Below are positions 37,590 through 45,915 of a DNA stretch of 56,790 bases, piece after piece. The notes beneath the pieces are model-generated. The model saw only the letters and a list, made by a program, of their open reading frames with translations. It had not been told where the DNA came from and ran no database searches. Each line of letters starts with the position of its first letter. Positions within the stretch are counted from its first letter, which is position 1. This DNA comes from Planctomycetaceae bacterium (GTDB taxonomy: Bacteria > Planctomycetota > Planctomycetia > Pirellulales > Pirellulaceae). Location: the NCBI GenBank assembly GCA_002709225.1, contig PAQH01000106.1, forward strand, positions 1 through 56,790, in the 5' to 3' direction. Made by a program: the position numbers and the translations under genes.

Positions 37590-39809
37590 ATGATTCTTAT
37601 GCAACCACGTCCATCGTCTCATGTATTCTCTCGCAACGTCTTGTGGCTGTTGTTGCTTTTCATATTGGCACGAGACGGCACCGCGGTCCGAGCGGAAAAT
37701 GACGACGCCCCGCAAAACGCTTGGCGCGTTGGCTTTCGTGTTGTGATTCAGGTGCCGATTGTTGCTGCCGAGACACGAAGGGTGCGCAGGGCGGTTGATC
37801 GCTGGTTGACAAGGCAACCGGAAACCGCGCAGCGACCAATTCTCGTACTGGAATTTGAACCAAGTGCGACCGCGGGAACGGCAGGGGAGTTTGGGGCTGC
37901 ATTTGACCTGGCGACTTACCTCACCGGGCCGTCTGTAGGCCGCGTGCAAACCGTGGCGTTTCTGCCAGGTGTGGTTACAGGCCATGCCGTGTTGGCCGCG
38001 ATGGCGTGCGAGCAGATTATCATGACGCCCGAAGCTGAGCTGGGTGACGCCGGCAAAACAGGCCACGTCGTGATGCAGACGCACCGCACCGCTTATCTCG
38101 AGATCGCCGCTCGGCGAGGGACGATTCCCGCTCCCGTTGCTTTAGGCATGCTCGATTCGACTCTTAGCGTCTATCGTCTGGAAATGATTGAGGGAGGGGT
38201 CCAATACGCACTCGGCGACGAACTGGAGACGCTGCGACCGCGGGCGGCTTCGGAACAAAAGATCATTGAGGCAGGGGAATTGGGCAGGTTCCCGGGACGT
38301 GAGTTACGTTTGCGTTTTGGTTTTGTAAGCCATCTCGTTCGTGACCAGAAAGAGCTGGCTGCGGCGCTTCACCTTTCCCCCGGGGCACTGAGCCAAGACC
38401 CTTCGTTGGGCGGGCGTTGGCGAGGCATCCAGTTGGATGTCGAGGGACGCATCGAGAACGAACTAGTCAATCGGCTGTTAGGTGGCATGCGCGATCATCT
38501 CAAGGAAGAAGACAATAATCTCGTCTGTTTTCGTATTCGTAGCGCTGGCGGAGACGAGGCCGCGACTCTGCGGCTGGCGCAGGAAATCGCGGCTTTGAAT
38601 TCCGGCCGCGTGCGCACCGTGGCTTATGTGGAAAACCAGGCTCGCAGTTTGGCAGCGTTGGTCGCACTAGCTTGTGACGATCTGGTGCTCCAGGAAAAAG
38701 CCTGGCTGGGGGGACCGGGAGACCCGCACGTTTCGATGGCCTCCCTCGACGAATTACGCCCGGTGATCAAACAACTAGCCCAACTAAAAGCTCGTGATTG
38801 GTCACTGTTCGCGGGGTTAGTTGATCATCGACTGGAAGTGAGTCGCTACAGCAGGCCCGAGACAGGCGAGCGACGGTACTTCTGCGCAGATGAATTGGGT
38901 GAAGTTGGTGAGGATGCCGGTTGGGAACAGGGCGACGATGTGGTGTTGCGCAAAGGCATTGGTGATGGGCAGGCAGTCGACTTGGGCCTGGCCCGGCACG
39001 TGGTGGCTGATCTTACGGAAGTTTACCAGCGTTACGAGCTCGACGAGCCGCTGCAGCAGGTGGACCCGCCGTGGATTTCAGAGCAGTTAGAGCGGCTCAG
39101 CGGTTCTCCCTGGTTCGCCCGGACGATGCTTTTCGTCGCATTTTTTGCGATCCTTTCCGAGGCCTCGGCGCCAGGCCTGGGAGTCGCTGGTTTCCTGTCT
39201 GGATGTTGTTTCTTGTTGTTTTTTTGGGCGCAGTTTCTCAATGGTAACGCGGGTTGGCTGGAAGTCCTATTGTTTGGTGCAGGTTTGTTGTGCGTGGCGC
39301 TAGAGCTGCTCGTCATTCCGGGATTCGGGGTTTTCGGTATTGGTGGGGGGGTGATGGTTATTGGATCATTGCTTCTGGCGAGCCAGACCTTTGTGCTTCC
39401 GCGCAACCCTTATCAGGTTGAGCAGCTCACCGGCTCGCTGTGGATGGTCGTATTTGGTCTAGGCGGTGCCTTGGTCGCCGTGTGCCTGTTGTTTCGTAAT
39501 CTGCATGAGTTGCCTTGGCTGAAACACCTAGCTTTGGAACCGCAATCCTATCAAGAGGTGGAGTTGCAGAGCATGCGCGAGGCCCTTGTCAATTGGGAGT
39601 GTTTGATGGGGCAGCAGGGTTACACAACAACGCCACTAACGCCTTCAGGTAAAGCGAGGTTTGGTGAGCAACTGGTGCAGGTTACCAGCGGTTCTGGTGC
39701 TATCGCCACCAGCCAATCGGTCACGGTGGTCGACGTCCAGGGAAACCGCGTTTTGGTTGAAGTAAACGAGGACGTAGGCCCGGGGAAAGAGTCCTCGCCT
39801 GAAGGATGA
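37590..39809 (+). CDS. NfeD-type membrane serine protease with two ClpP-like halves
   Basis: A 739-residue exported/membrane protein. A signal peptide (NVLWLLLLFILARDGTAVRA) is followed by two ClpP/crotonase-like halves (about residues 40-260 and 270-480). Four or so membrane helices follow (about 505-640), then a C-terminal soluble NfeD/OB-like domain with AIATSQSVTVVDVQGNRVLVEV. At the catalytic-serine position, the first half has Val129 in VVTGHAVLAA, while the second half keeps Ser353 in ARSLAALVALACDD. Long NfeD proteins cleave the C-terminal tail of partner stomatin/flotillin proteins, and FloA is encoded two genes downstream. The ATG at 37590 places the signal peptide close to the start. 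Confidence 0.85.
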   Translation: MILMQPRPSSHVFSRNVLWLLLLFILARDGTAVRAENDDAPQNAWRVGFRVVIQVPIVAAETRRVRRAVDRWLTRQPETAQRPILVLEFEPSATAGTAGEFGAAFDLATYLTGPSVGRVQTVAFLPGVVTGHAVLAAMACEQIIMTPEAELGDAGKTGHVVMQTHRTAYLEIAARRGTIPAPVALGMLDSTLSVYRLEMIEGGVQYALGDELETLRPRAASEQKIIEAGELGRFPGRELRLRFGFVSHLVRDQKELAAALHLSPGALSQDPSLGGRWRGIQLDVEGRIENELVNRLLGGMRDHLKEEDNNLVCFRIRSAGGDEAATLRLAQEIAALNSGRVRTVAYVENQARSLAALVALACDDLVLQEKAWLGGPGDPHVSMASLDELRPVIKQLAQLKARDWSLFAGLVDHRLEVSRYSRPETGERRYFCADELGEVGEDAGWEQGDDVVLRKGIGDGQAVDLGLARHVVADLTEVYQRYELDEPLQQVDPPWISEQLERLSGSPWFARTMLFVAFFAILSEASAPGLGVAGFLSGCCFLLFFWAQFLNGNAGWLEVLLFGAGLLCVALELLVIPGFGVFGIGGGVMVIGSLLLASQTFVLPRNPYQVEQLTGSLWMVVFGLGGALVAVCLLFRNLHELPWLKHLALEPQSYQEVELQSMREALVNWECLMGQQGYTTTPLTPSGKARFGEQLVQVTSGSGAIATSQSVTVVDVQGNRVLVEVNEDVGPGKESSPEG

Positions 39810-39945
39810 ATCGGATTCCAGTCAAAGCGCAATATCGATCTTGGTCGGGGCTCGGGCCACGGCAGACCCGGTGTTGGGAGAAATCTGTCGGAGCGGGAAT
39901 TTCGAGGTTCAATATTTCCGTGACAGGAAAGTGAGCAAGTGTGAA

Positions 39946-40521
39946 ATGGAAGGGATGTTGTGGCCAATCTTGCTGTTGTTGGTCGGCATGGCGATCGTCG
40001 TATTGGAGGTATTTATTCCATCCGGCGGTGTTCTGGGTGTGCTGGCCGCGGCGGCCATTGTCGCTAGTTTGGTGCTGGGGTTTTCCGTGTCGTTTCGGTC
40101 AGGATTGGTGGTACTGGTGCTCGTGTTCGTGTTGACTCCTTTGACGGTGGGTTACGCGTTTCGCCTCTGGCCGAAAACGCCAATCGGCAAGAAGTTGCTC
40201 GGCGGTGATTTGCCCCCCGCCGCAGAGACGTTACCCGCCAGCGAGCTGCCGCAGTTGCTAGGGCAGTTCGGCACGGCCCACACCGATCTGTTGCCCAATG
40301 GTGAGGTGTTAATTGAGGGGCAGCGTTACGCTGCGTTGAGTGAGGGCAAGCCGATCGACGCGGGCGAGTCCATTCGCGTGACCGCAGTGCGCATGAATCG
40401 GCTCATTGTCTCCGATCACCCGTCAACGCCTCCTCCTGAAAAACAGGAGATTGAAGAGGACCCGCTGGCCCGCCCCGTAGACGAAATTGTTTCCGATCCG
40501 TTCGTCGATCCACCCGTTTGA
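39946..40521 (+). CDS. Short NfeD-like membrane protein
   Basis: A 191-residue membrane protein with about three or four helices in residues 5-85 (MLWPILLLLVGMAIVVLEVF, then GVLAAAAIVASLVLGF and LVVLVLVFVLTPLTVGYAF). A soluble beta-rich NfeD C-terminal domain follows, LLGQFGTAHTDLLPNGEVLIEGQRYAALSEG, with an acidic tail. Short NfeD proteins accompany FloA and are thought to anchor in the same membrane domains. The ATG at 39946 is chosen from the membrane segment; the frame is open further upstream with no extra features. It lies between the long nfeD and floA on the same strand. Confidence 0.85.
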   Translation: MEGMLWPILLLLVGMAIVVLEVFIPSGGVLGVLAAAAIVASLVLGFSVSFRSGLVVLVLVFVLTPLTVGYAFRLWPKTPIGKKLLGGDLPPAAETLPASELPQLLGQFGTAHTDLLPNGEVLIEGQRYAALSEGKPIDAGESIRVTAVRMNRLIVSDHPSTPPPEKQEIEEDPLARPVDEIVSDPFVDPPV

Positions 40522-40830
40522 GACGCGGCCCTGGTGCCTGTTTTGACAACTCAAGCCAGGAATCTCCAAGACGATCGGATCCGAATCCACGTGCGTGTTT
40601 TGTAGCGGCTGACAGAGGTGAGTTGGGGCATGCCGGGGTAGTGCCAACAGGTCTGTCGAACCGCGGGATTTTTCCGGACCACATGGCATTGCGATTTCCT
40701 TTGTGGCACAATGTGGGGGCTCTCCGAAACCGACCGGAGCAGCCGAACTCGCCCGGTTACGAGTGACCCTGCGGTTGAAGCTGAGCACCGCGGGTGCGAC
40801 GGGACTCTTGAGCACAAAAGGTAGAAAGCG
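40522..40830. other. Intergenic before floA, no gene recognised
   Basis: This 309-base spacer lies inside the nfeD-floA cassette. It contains TTTGTGGCACAATG near 40700, which resembles part of a promoter but lacks a matched partner element. Just before floA is AAAGG at ribosome-site distance. Nothing else is supported. Confidence 0.45.
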
Positions 40831-41874
40831 ATGCAACTTCTTCTTCAGTCAGGGGGCGGCTCCTGGGTCGCCGCGATAGCAGTCTTTGTGCTATTCCTGT
40901 GCCTGTCAGTATTGGGGGTGTTTTCGTTCTATTTTCGTTTGTGGATCAGGGCGAGAATCGCGGCTGCCAATATTCGTTTGCTTGATCTGGTTCGGATGAC
41001 GTTTCGTAAGGTGAGTGCCAATACGATCGTGCAGTCAAAGATCACGGCGGTGCAAGCGGGACTGGGGGAGGAGACCGGTATCACTTGCGAGGCTCTGGAG
41101 GCACATTACCTGGCAGGTGGAAACGTACCCTTGGTGATTCATGCCATGGTGGCCGCTCGCAAGGCGAAAAACATTTCCTTGGATTGGAATCTGGCGACGG
41201 CTATTGACCTTGCCGGACGCAACATTCTGGAAGCGGTTCAGACCAGTGTCTACCCGAAAGTGATTGACTGCCCCGCGCGCGATTCAGGTAAGACAGCGCT
41301 CGATGCGGTGGCCAAGAACGGGATTCAGCTTAAAGTCAGAACTCGCGTTACGGTACGTGCCAACCTGGCGCAACTCATTGGTGGTGCCACCGAAGAGACC
41401 ATTATCGCCCGTGTGGGCGAAGGTATTGTCAGCGCTATTGGCTCGGCAGAGACGCATGCGCAAGTGCTGGAAAATCCGGACGTGATTTCCAAGGCCGTGC
41501 TGTCCAAACGACTCGACTCGGAAACGGCGTTCCAGATTGTGTCGATTGATATTGCTGATATTGACGTTGGTCAGAATATCGGTGCCCGGTTGCGAGCCGA
41601 TCAGGCGGAAGCTGACACACGCGTGGCCCGGGCGCAGGCGGAAGGGAAGCGGGCCAATGCCGTGGCCATCGAACAGGAAAAGATGGCATCCATTGAAGAG
41701 AGCCGAGCCAAAGTGGCGGAGGCGCAGGCGGAAGTTCCTAAAGCGATGGCCGAGGCGTTCCGGCAAGGTCGCATGGGGGTGATGGAGTACTACCGTCTGC
41801 AGAATATTCAGGCGGATACTGCGATGCGGGAGGCGATTTCCGTTCCCGAAGCGCCCTCCGGATCGAGTTCTTGA
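40831..41874 (+). CDS. floA: Flotillin-like protein FloA
   Basis: A 347-residue bacterial flotillin of the FloA/YqfA (UPF0365) family. An N-terminal membrane hairpin or helix (about residues 12-36, [23 protein letters not shown]) is followed by an SPFH-like domain ([21 protein letters not shown]). A long Ala/Glu-rich coiled coil follows (about 245-315, [30 protein letters not shown]), ending in [22 protein letters not shown]. FloA organises fluid membrane microdomains and works with NfeD. Here two nfeD genes precede it, matching the Bacillus yqeZ-yqfA arrangement. Confidence 0.95.
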   Translation: MQLLLQSGGGSWVAAIAVFVLFLCLSVLGVFSFYFRLWIRARIAAANIRLLDLVRMTFRKVSANTIVQSKITAVQAGLGEETGITCEALEAHYLAGGNVPLVIHAMVAARKAKNISLDWNLATAIDLAGRNILEAVQTSVYPKVIDCPARDSGKTALDAVAKNGIQLKVRTRVTVRANLAQLIGGATEETIIARVGEGIVSAIGSAETHAQVLENPDVISKAVLSKRLDSETAFQIVSIDIADIDVGQNIGARLRADQAEADTRVARAQAEGKRANAVAIEQEKMASIEESRAKVAEAQAEVPKAMAEAFRQGRMGVMEYYRLQNIQADTAMREAISVPEAPSGSSS

Positions 41875-41952
41875 GTCGGACGTCGCTACCGGTAGTTGTG
41901 CTAGCAGCATGTCGCTGAAGAACTGATTACGTGTGATGTTGGAGTGTTCAGT

Positions 41953-42402
41953 ATGGCTACGCCGATTGAGGAGTTCTTGCGACAGGCAGCGGAACGTCGC
42001 GTCAGTAAACCACCGCCGGTGGTTGCAGTTCCGGTGCAATCTGAACCGGAAGTTGTGGCTGCCGAAATTGTTGATGTTTTCGAGTCATTAGAAGACACCG
42101 AGCTAGGCCACCACATCGACACCAGTTCTTTGGCGGAGCATGCGGAGCATCTGGGCGAGCATGCGGAGCATCTGGGCGAGGAGGTCAGTCGCGCGGACGA
42201 GAATGTCGACCAGCACTTGCACGAGGTGTTTGATCATCAAGTTGGCGCGCTCGACAGAGGGACTAATTCCCCGGATACAACGACTGCCGCAAAAGTGCCC
42301 GGTGTGCGGCGAAAACTGAAGCGGTCGATCAACAATCGAGACGCGATTCGCGGAGCGGTGGTGTTCTCGGAAATCATCCGACGGCCCGAATGGCGTTGGT
42401 GA
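41953..42402 (+). CDS. Small protein of unknown function with AEHLGEH duplication
   Basis: A 149-residue protein I do not recognise. The N terminus MATPIEEFLRQAAERR is probably helical, and a Pro/Val-rich linker and acidic stretch follow. A histidine/glutamate-rich duplication (AEHLGEHAEHLGEE, about residues 63-76) comes from an exact 21-base tandem repeat, and the tail is strongly basic (VRRKLKRSINNRDAIRGAVVFSEIIRRPEWRW). No membrane helix is seen. It follows floA by 78 bases on the same strand, with GGAG before the ATG, and may be an accessory of the NfeD/FloA module, by position only. A GTG three codons upstream is an alternative start. Confidence 0.75.
   Translation: MATPIEEFLRQAAERRVSKPPPVVAVPVQSEPEVVAAEIVDVFESLEDTELGHHIDTSSLAEHAEHLGEHAEHLGEEVSRADENVDQHLHEVFDHQVGALDRGTNSPDTTTAAKVPGVRRKLKRSINNRDAIRGAVVFSEIIRRPEWRW
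42139..42180 (+). repeat. Perfect 21-bp in-frame tandem duplication
   Basis: The 21-base unit at 42139-42159 is repeated exactly at 42160-42180 inside the small gene after floA. Because it is a multiple of three, it duplicates seven residues and keeps the frame. Confidence 0.9.
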
Positions 42403-42537
42403 ATAGCATCGAGCTTGGCACTCTGCTATAAATCGTCTCGCAAAAGCACTCATCCATGCTTATTAATCTGTTTTCTTGCTCGTCCGTTCGCTTCTGAATT
42501 GCCGAGCCAATTGTCTTTATAGTGAAGGGCCGACCAC

Positions 42538-43455
42538 ATGGCAGAGATCAAAATACAACCCGGAGAAACTCGTATCGGCTGGATTGGCACAGGGGTTATG
42601 GGGGCCAGCATGTGCGGCCACCTGATCGACAAGGGATTCTCGGCTACCGTCTACAATCGCAGTAAGGAGAAAGCGGCCGCGTTACTCGAAAAGGGCGCGT
42701 CCTGGGCCGATTCACCACGCGGCGTTGCTGACAACAGCGATGTGGTTTTCTCGATCGTGGGGTTTCCGTCCGACGTGCGCAGCGTACTGCTGGGCGAAGA
42801 GGGGGCGTTGGGCGGGTGCCAGAGCGGTAATTTGCTGGTCGACATGACAACCAGTGAACCTTCCCTGGCGATCGAGATTTATGAAGCGGCCAAAGCGATC
42901 GGCGTAGGCAGCGTCGATGCGCCGGTGTCGGGTGGAGACGTGGGAGCTCGCGAAGCCCGTTTGTCGATCATGATCGGCGGTGAACAGGAAGTCGTCGATG
43001 CTTTACAGCCCTGCTGGGATGCGATGGGAAAGACGATTGTGCACCAAGGTGGTCCAGGCGCGGGCCAGCACACCAAAATGGTCAACCAGACGCTGATCGC
43101 ATCCAACATGATCGGTGTCTGTGAGGCGCTGTTGTACGGCTATCAAGCGGGGCTTGATTTGCCGACGGTGATGCAGTCCGTTGCCACCGGTGCCGCCGGT
43201 AGCTGGTCTCTGTCCAATCTGGGGCCGCGGATCATCGAGAATAATTTTGATCCCGGGTTCTTTGTTGAGCACTTTATTAAGGATATGGGCATCGCGCTGG
43301 ACGAAGCCAAACGGATGGGGTTGTGCCTGCCGGGCCTGGCGCTCTCGCATCAGCTTTACCTGGCTTTGCAGTCCCAGGGCCATGGTCGCGACGGGACTCA
43401 TGCGCTCGAGCTGGCGCTCGCCAGCTTGGCGGGAGTGGACTGGAAATCCCGCTAA
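42538..43455 (+). CDS. NAD(P)-dependent beta-hydroxyacid dehydrogenase
   Basis: A 305-residue member of the 3-hydroxyisobutyrate / tartronate semialdehyde reductase family. The Rossmann start [20 protein letters not shown] and the sugar/acid-binding loop [16 protein letters not shown] are clear. The catalytic lysine lies in [11 protein letters not shown]. Family members interconvert 3-hydroxy acids and semialdehydes, for example in valine or glycerate metabolism; the exact substrate is not determined. The ATG is preceded by GAAGGG. It lies on the same strand as the CPBP protease gene, 91 bases upstream of it. Confidence 0.92.
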   Translation: MAEIKIQPGETRIGWIGTGVMGASMCGHLIDKGFSATVYNRSKEKAAALLEKGASWADSPRGVADNSDVVFSIVGFPSDVRSVLLGEEGALGGCQSGNLLVDMTTSEPSLAIEIYEAAKAIGVGSVDAPVSGGDVGAREARLSIMIGGEQEVVDALQPCWDAMGKTIVHQGGPGAGQHTKMVNQTLIASNMIGVCEALLYGYQAGLDLPTVMQSVATGAAGSWSLSNLGPRIIENNFDPGFFVEHFIKDMGIALDEAKRMGLCLPGLALSHQLYLALQSQGHGRDGTHALELALASLAGVDWKSR

Positions 43456-43546
43456 GCATTTCTGTGCCGAGTCTGGCCGCACACGCTGCGGTCGCCAGTC
43501 CACGTGTACCGGTTTAGTGAGCGACTGAGTGTCACTGGGGGCAGAC

Positions 43547-44254
43547 ATGCCGGACAAACAAAACGCGACACGGTGGGTAGTCTTTGTCGCCATCGTCTAC
43601 CCCACGATTCTCACACTGGCCTACTTCCGTTGGCTGGACGATGCGGGGCCCATCCTGCAGCGTGGGGTGTTTCAAGGTGGCAAGCTGCTGCAGTTTCTGT
43701 TGCCCGCGGTCTGGGTATGGTGGGTGCTGAAACAAAAACCGCACTGGTCGCGACCGGATCGACGTGGGTTGCTGGAGAACTTGGTGTTCGGTGGTACGGT
43801 GGTGGTGGCGATGCTGCTGTTGTACCACCTGCTGCTGGCGCCCTGGGGCGTGTTTGAGGGGCCTCTGGAACAGATTATGCAGAAGGTCGAAGAGATGGGT
43901 GTGGACAGCCCTGCTCTGTTTGTGGCCCTGGGTGTTTTTTATGCGCTGGGGCACTCGCTCTTGGAAGAATACTACTGGCGATGGTTCGTGTTTGGCCAAT
44001 TGCGCGAGCGGATCTCGGTACCCTGGGCGATTGTGATTTCCAGTTTGGGGTTCATGGCGCACCACGTGGTACTGATGGTCACGTTTTTCGGCCTGTTTTC
44101 CTTCTGGGCCTGGTTCTTTTCGCTCTCGGTGGCCGTCGGGGGGCTCTTCTGGGCTTGGTCTTACCAGCGGACGGGGTCCCTGTATGGTCCCTGGCTGGGG
44201 CACCTGCTGGTTGACGCCGGCATCTTTATCGTTGGTTACGACCTGGTGTTCTAG
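43547..44254 (+). CDS. CPBP family intramembrane metalloprotease
   Basis: A 235-residue polytopic protein of the CPBP/Abi family (about six helices). The three conserved motifs are present: EEYYWRWFVFGQLRE (EExxxR) near residue 140, FMAHHVVLM near 170 and GHLLVDAGIF near 221. These glutamates and histidines form the metal-site candidates of Rce1-type membrane proteases. Bacterial roles include protein processing and self-immunity to bacteriocins; none is indicated here. The ATG at 43547 gives MPDKQNATRW. It converges with the aldo/keto reductase gene across a short tandem-repeat array. Confidence 0.9.
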   Translation: MPDKQNATRWVVFVAIVYPTILTLAYFRWLDDAGPILQRGVFQGGKLLQFLLPAVWVWWVLKQKPHWSRPDRRGLLENLVFGGTVVVAMLLLYHLLLAPWGVFEGPLEQIMQKVEEMGVDSPALFVALGVFYALGHSLLEEYYWRWFVFGQLRERISVPWAIVISSLGFMAHHVVLMVTFFGLFSFWAWFFSLSVAVGGLFWAWSYQRTGSLYGPWLGHLLVDAGIFIVGYDLVF

Positions 44255-44287
44255 TTGCCCAGGCTTCGTTGGCGGCGTCTCTGGTCA

Positions 44288-44343
44288 CACTGGGTTCAAG
44301 TCACTGGGTTCAAGTCACTGGGTTCAAGTCACTGGGTTCAAGT
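44288..44343. repeat. Four perfect 14-bp tandem repeats
   Basis: The unit CACTGGGTTCAAGT is repeated exactly four times between the convergent CPBP and aldo/keto reductase genes, and the array ends at the first base of the reductase stop codon. Each copy contains GGGTTCAAGTC, which looks like a tRNA T-arm, but there is no tRNA around it. Confidence 0.95.
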
Positions 44344-45311
44344 CACACTGCGCCGGGCGCAACCGGGGCACCCCGCAGGCGAAGCGCTTCCTCCAGCTGC
44401 TGGGCAGCGCTGGCCGGCAAAGTCCAATCGCCGGCGCCGGCGGTCTCGGTGATCTGGGAGGCACGTTTGGCACCGCACAAAGCGGATGTGATCCCGGGCT
44501 GGTTGAGCACCCAATTCACGGCGATTTGGGCCACCGTTTTCCCCACCTCCTCACCGATTTGCCGCAGGCGGTCGACGAAGTCCTGGTTCTTTTCCCATTC
44601 CTCTCCCTGGAACATCGTGTACTTGGCACGGCCGTCCCCAGTTGCAAACTGATGGTCACGCGACAGTTTGCCCGCCAGCAGGCCTTTGAGTAAGGGCCAG
44701 TAGGGAATCACGGAAATACCTTCGCTCCGGCACCACGGTAGCAGGTCCGTTTCGATTTGCCGTTGCAGCAAGTTATAGGGGGGTTGCAAGGCGGAGACCG
44801 GGCAGGTGGCGTGGAATGCCTGCGATTGTTGCAGATCGAGATTGGAAACCCCCACTGCGCGCGTCTTGCCCTCCGCCAGTAGCTCGCTCAACGCACCGGC
44901 GGAATCCGCTAGGGGCGTGGTGCCATCCGGCGCGTGCAGATAGAGCAAATCGACGTAGTCGGTTTCGAGACGCTGCAGGCTCTCTTCACACTGGCGGCGT
45001 AGCGTGGCGGGCCGGGCGTCGAACACGCGGCTGCCGTCCGGTTCCCAGTGTAGTCCGCCTTTGGTGGCAATCACGATTTGTTCACGTTGCCGTCCCAACC
45101 CTTCGGCAATCAATTGTTCGCTCTCTCCGTTGGCGCCGTAGCAGTAGGCTGTGTCGAAAAAATTGATACCCAGATCGAACGCTGTCCGCAGCGTCGCCAA
45201 ACTGTCGGTATGATTGACATCGAGGCTGGTCATGCCGGCAATTGGCCAGCACCCGAGTGCCACAGCAGAGACATGAATACCGGTGGAGCCAATTTCGCGT
45301 GGGTTTTGCAT
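44343..45311 (-). CDS. Aldo/keto reductase
   Basis: A 322-residue NADPH-dependent reductase with the AKR TIM barrel. The catalytic tetrad is visible: Asp and Tyr in FFDTAYCYG, Lys in IATKGGLHWE and His in LYLHAPD. The cofactor-binding end includes VNWVLNQPGITSALCGAKRASQ. It would reduce aldehydes, ketones or sugars; the specificity is unknown. The ATG at 45311 (MQNPREIGSTG) is preferred to a TTG ten codons upstream. The stop codon directly abuts the 14-bp repeat array. Confidence 0.93.
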   Translation of the reverse strand: MQNPREIGSTGIHVSAVALGCWPIAGMTSLDVNHTDSLATLRTAFDLGINFFDTAYCYGANGESEQLIAEGLGRQREQIVIATKGGLHWEPDGSRVFDARPATLRRQCEESLQRLETDYVDLLYLHAPDGTTPLADSAGALSELLAEGKTRAVGVSNLDLQQSQAFHATCPVSALQPPYNLLQRQIETDLLPWCRSEGISVIPYWPLLKGLLAGKLSRDHQFATGDGRAKYTMFQGEEWEKNQDFVDRLRQIGEEVGKTVAQIAVNWVLNQPGITSALCGAKRASQITETAGAGDWTLPASAAQQLEEALRLRGAPVAPGAV

Positions 45312-45378
45312 GACGGTATTGCCAGATTGAAGTTGACCCAACAGGGAACGGTGACTGGTGAGTTTGGATGTAGGAAAT

Positions 45379-45807
45379 CTAACCTGCTCGGGCTTTGATC
45401 ACCAGCCACAGATGCCGCCAACCCAGCAGCCATTGGAACGTTGTCAAAATCAGGTATACCCGGTGTACCTCGTAAAAACGATCCGGATCAAGGACTTCTA
45501 TCGCCTGAGCATCGAGGAGCGGGCCGAGTTGCCGATGGACCAGCAGGAGCCCTGCTTGCAAGGCGGCTAGCAGGGTCAGGTTAAGCCATTGGCCGCTACC
45601 CGGACGCGCTGCGGCCGACCAGGCCAGTGTTAGTAACGCCGCGATGCCGATGCCGTTGAGCCATTGTGTCACCTGCTGGGTAATGAAGCCTTGTTGTGTT
45701 TCACCCAGCAGCTCACCTCCGATAGGGACGACGATCAACGCGTAGAACGTCAGTCCGCCAATCCACAGCGCCCACAGGGAAAGGACAATGAATTCTCGAA
45801 GCGGCAT
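45379..45807 (-). CDS. Small integral membrane protein (DUF4149/TMEM205-like)
   Basis: A 142-residue protein with four predicted membrane helices (about residues 5-30, 48-65, 73-92 and 112-138). The N-terminal GGLTFYALIVVPIG and overall layout resemble the DUF4149/TMEM205-like group, whose function is unknown; the assignment is tentative. The ATG at 45807 is followed by a short charged stretch. It lies 67 bases upstream of the aldo/keto reductase on the same strand and may be co-transcribed with it. Confidence 0.75.
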   Translation of the reverse strand: MPLREFIVLSLWALWIGGLTFYALIVVPIGGELLGETQQGFITQQVTQWLNGIGIAALLTLAWSAAARPGSGQWLNLTLLAALQAGLLLVHRQLGPLLDAQAIEVLDPDRFYEVHRVYLILTTFQWLLGWRHLWLVIKARAG

Positions 45808-45915
45808 CGGTCACGGAGCCCGGTTGGCGAGGGAGTGGGACGGGAGTGTGATAACGGGCAGTGATTTCCCGGTTTGCTGGTTTGGTTCTCAGGAAATGAG
45901 TCGCTGAAACACTAC

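Noticed and set aside
43532..44203. Minus-strand frame opposite the CPBP protease gene
   Set aside because: It is rich in His, Gln and Arg as expected for the antisense of a hydrophobic gene, and the plus strand has all three CPBP motifs.
44288..44343. CRISPR array
   Set aside because: The 14-base units are directly adjacent with no spacers, and no cas genes are in the window.
44288..44350. tRNA gene suggested by GGGTTCAAGTC
   Set aside because: There is no acceptor stem, D-arm or anticodon arm around it, and the motif is part of a four-copy tandem repeat.
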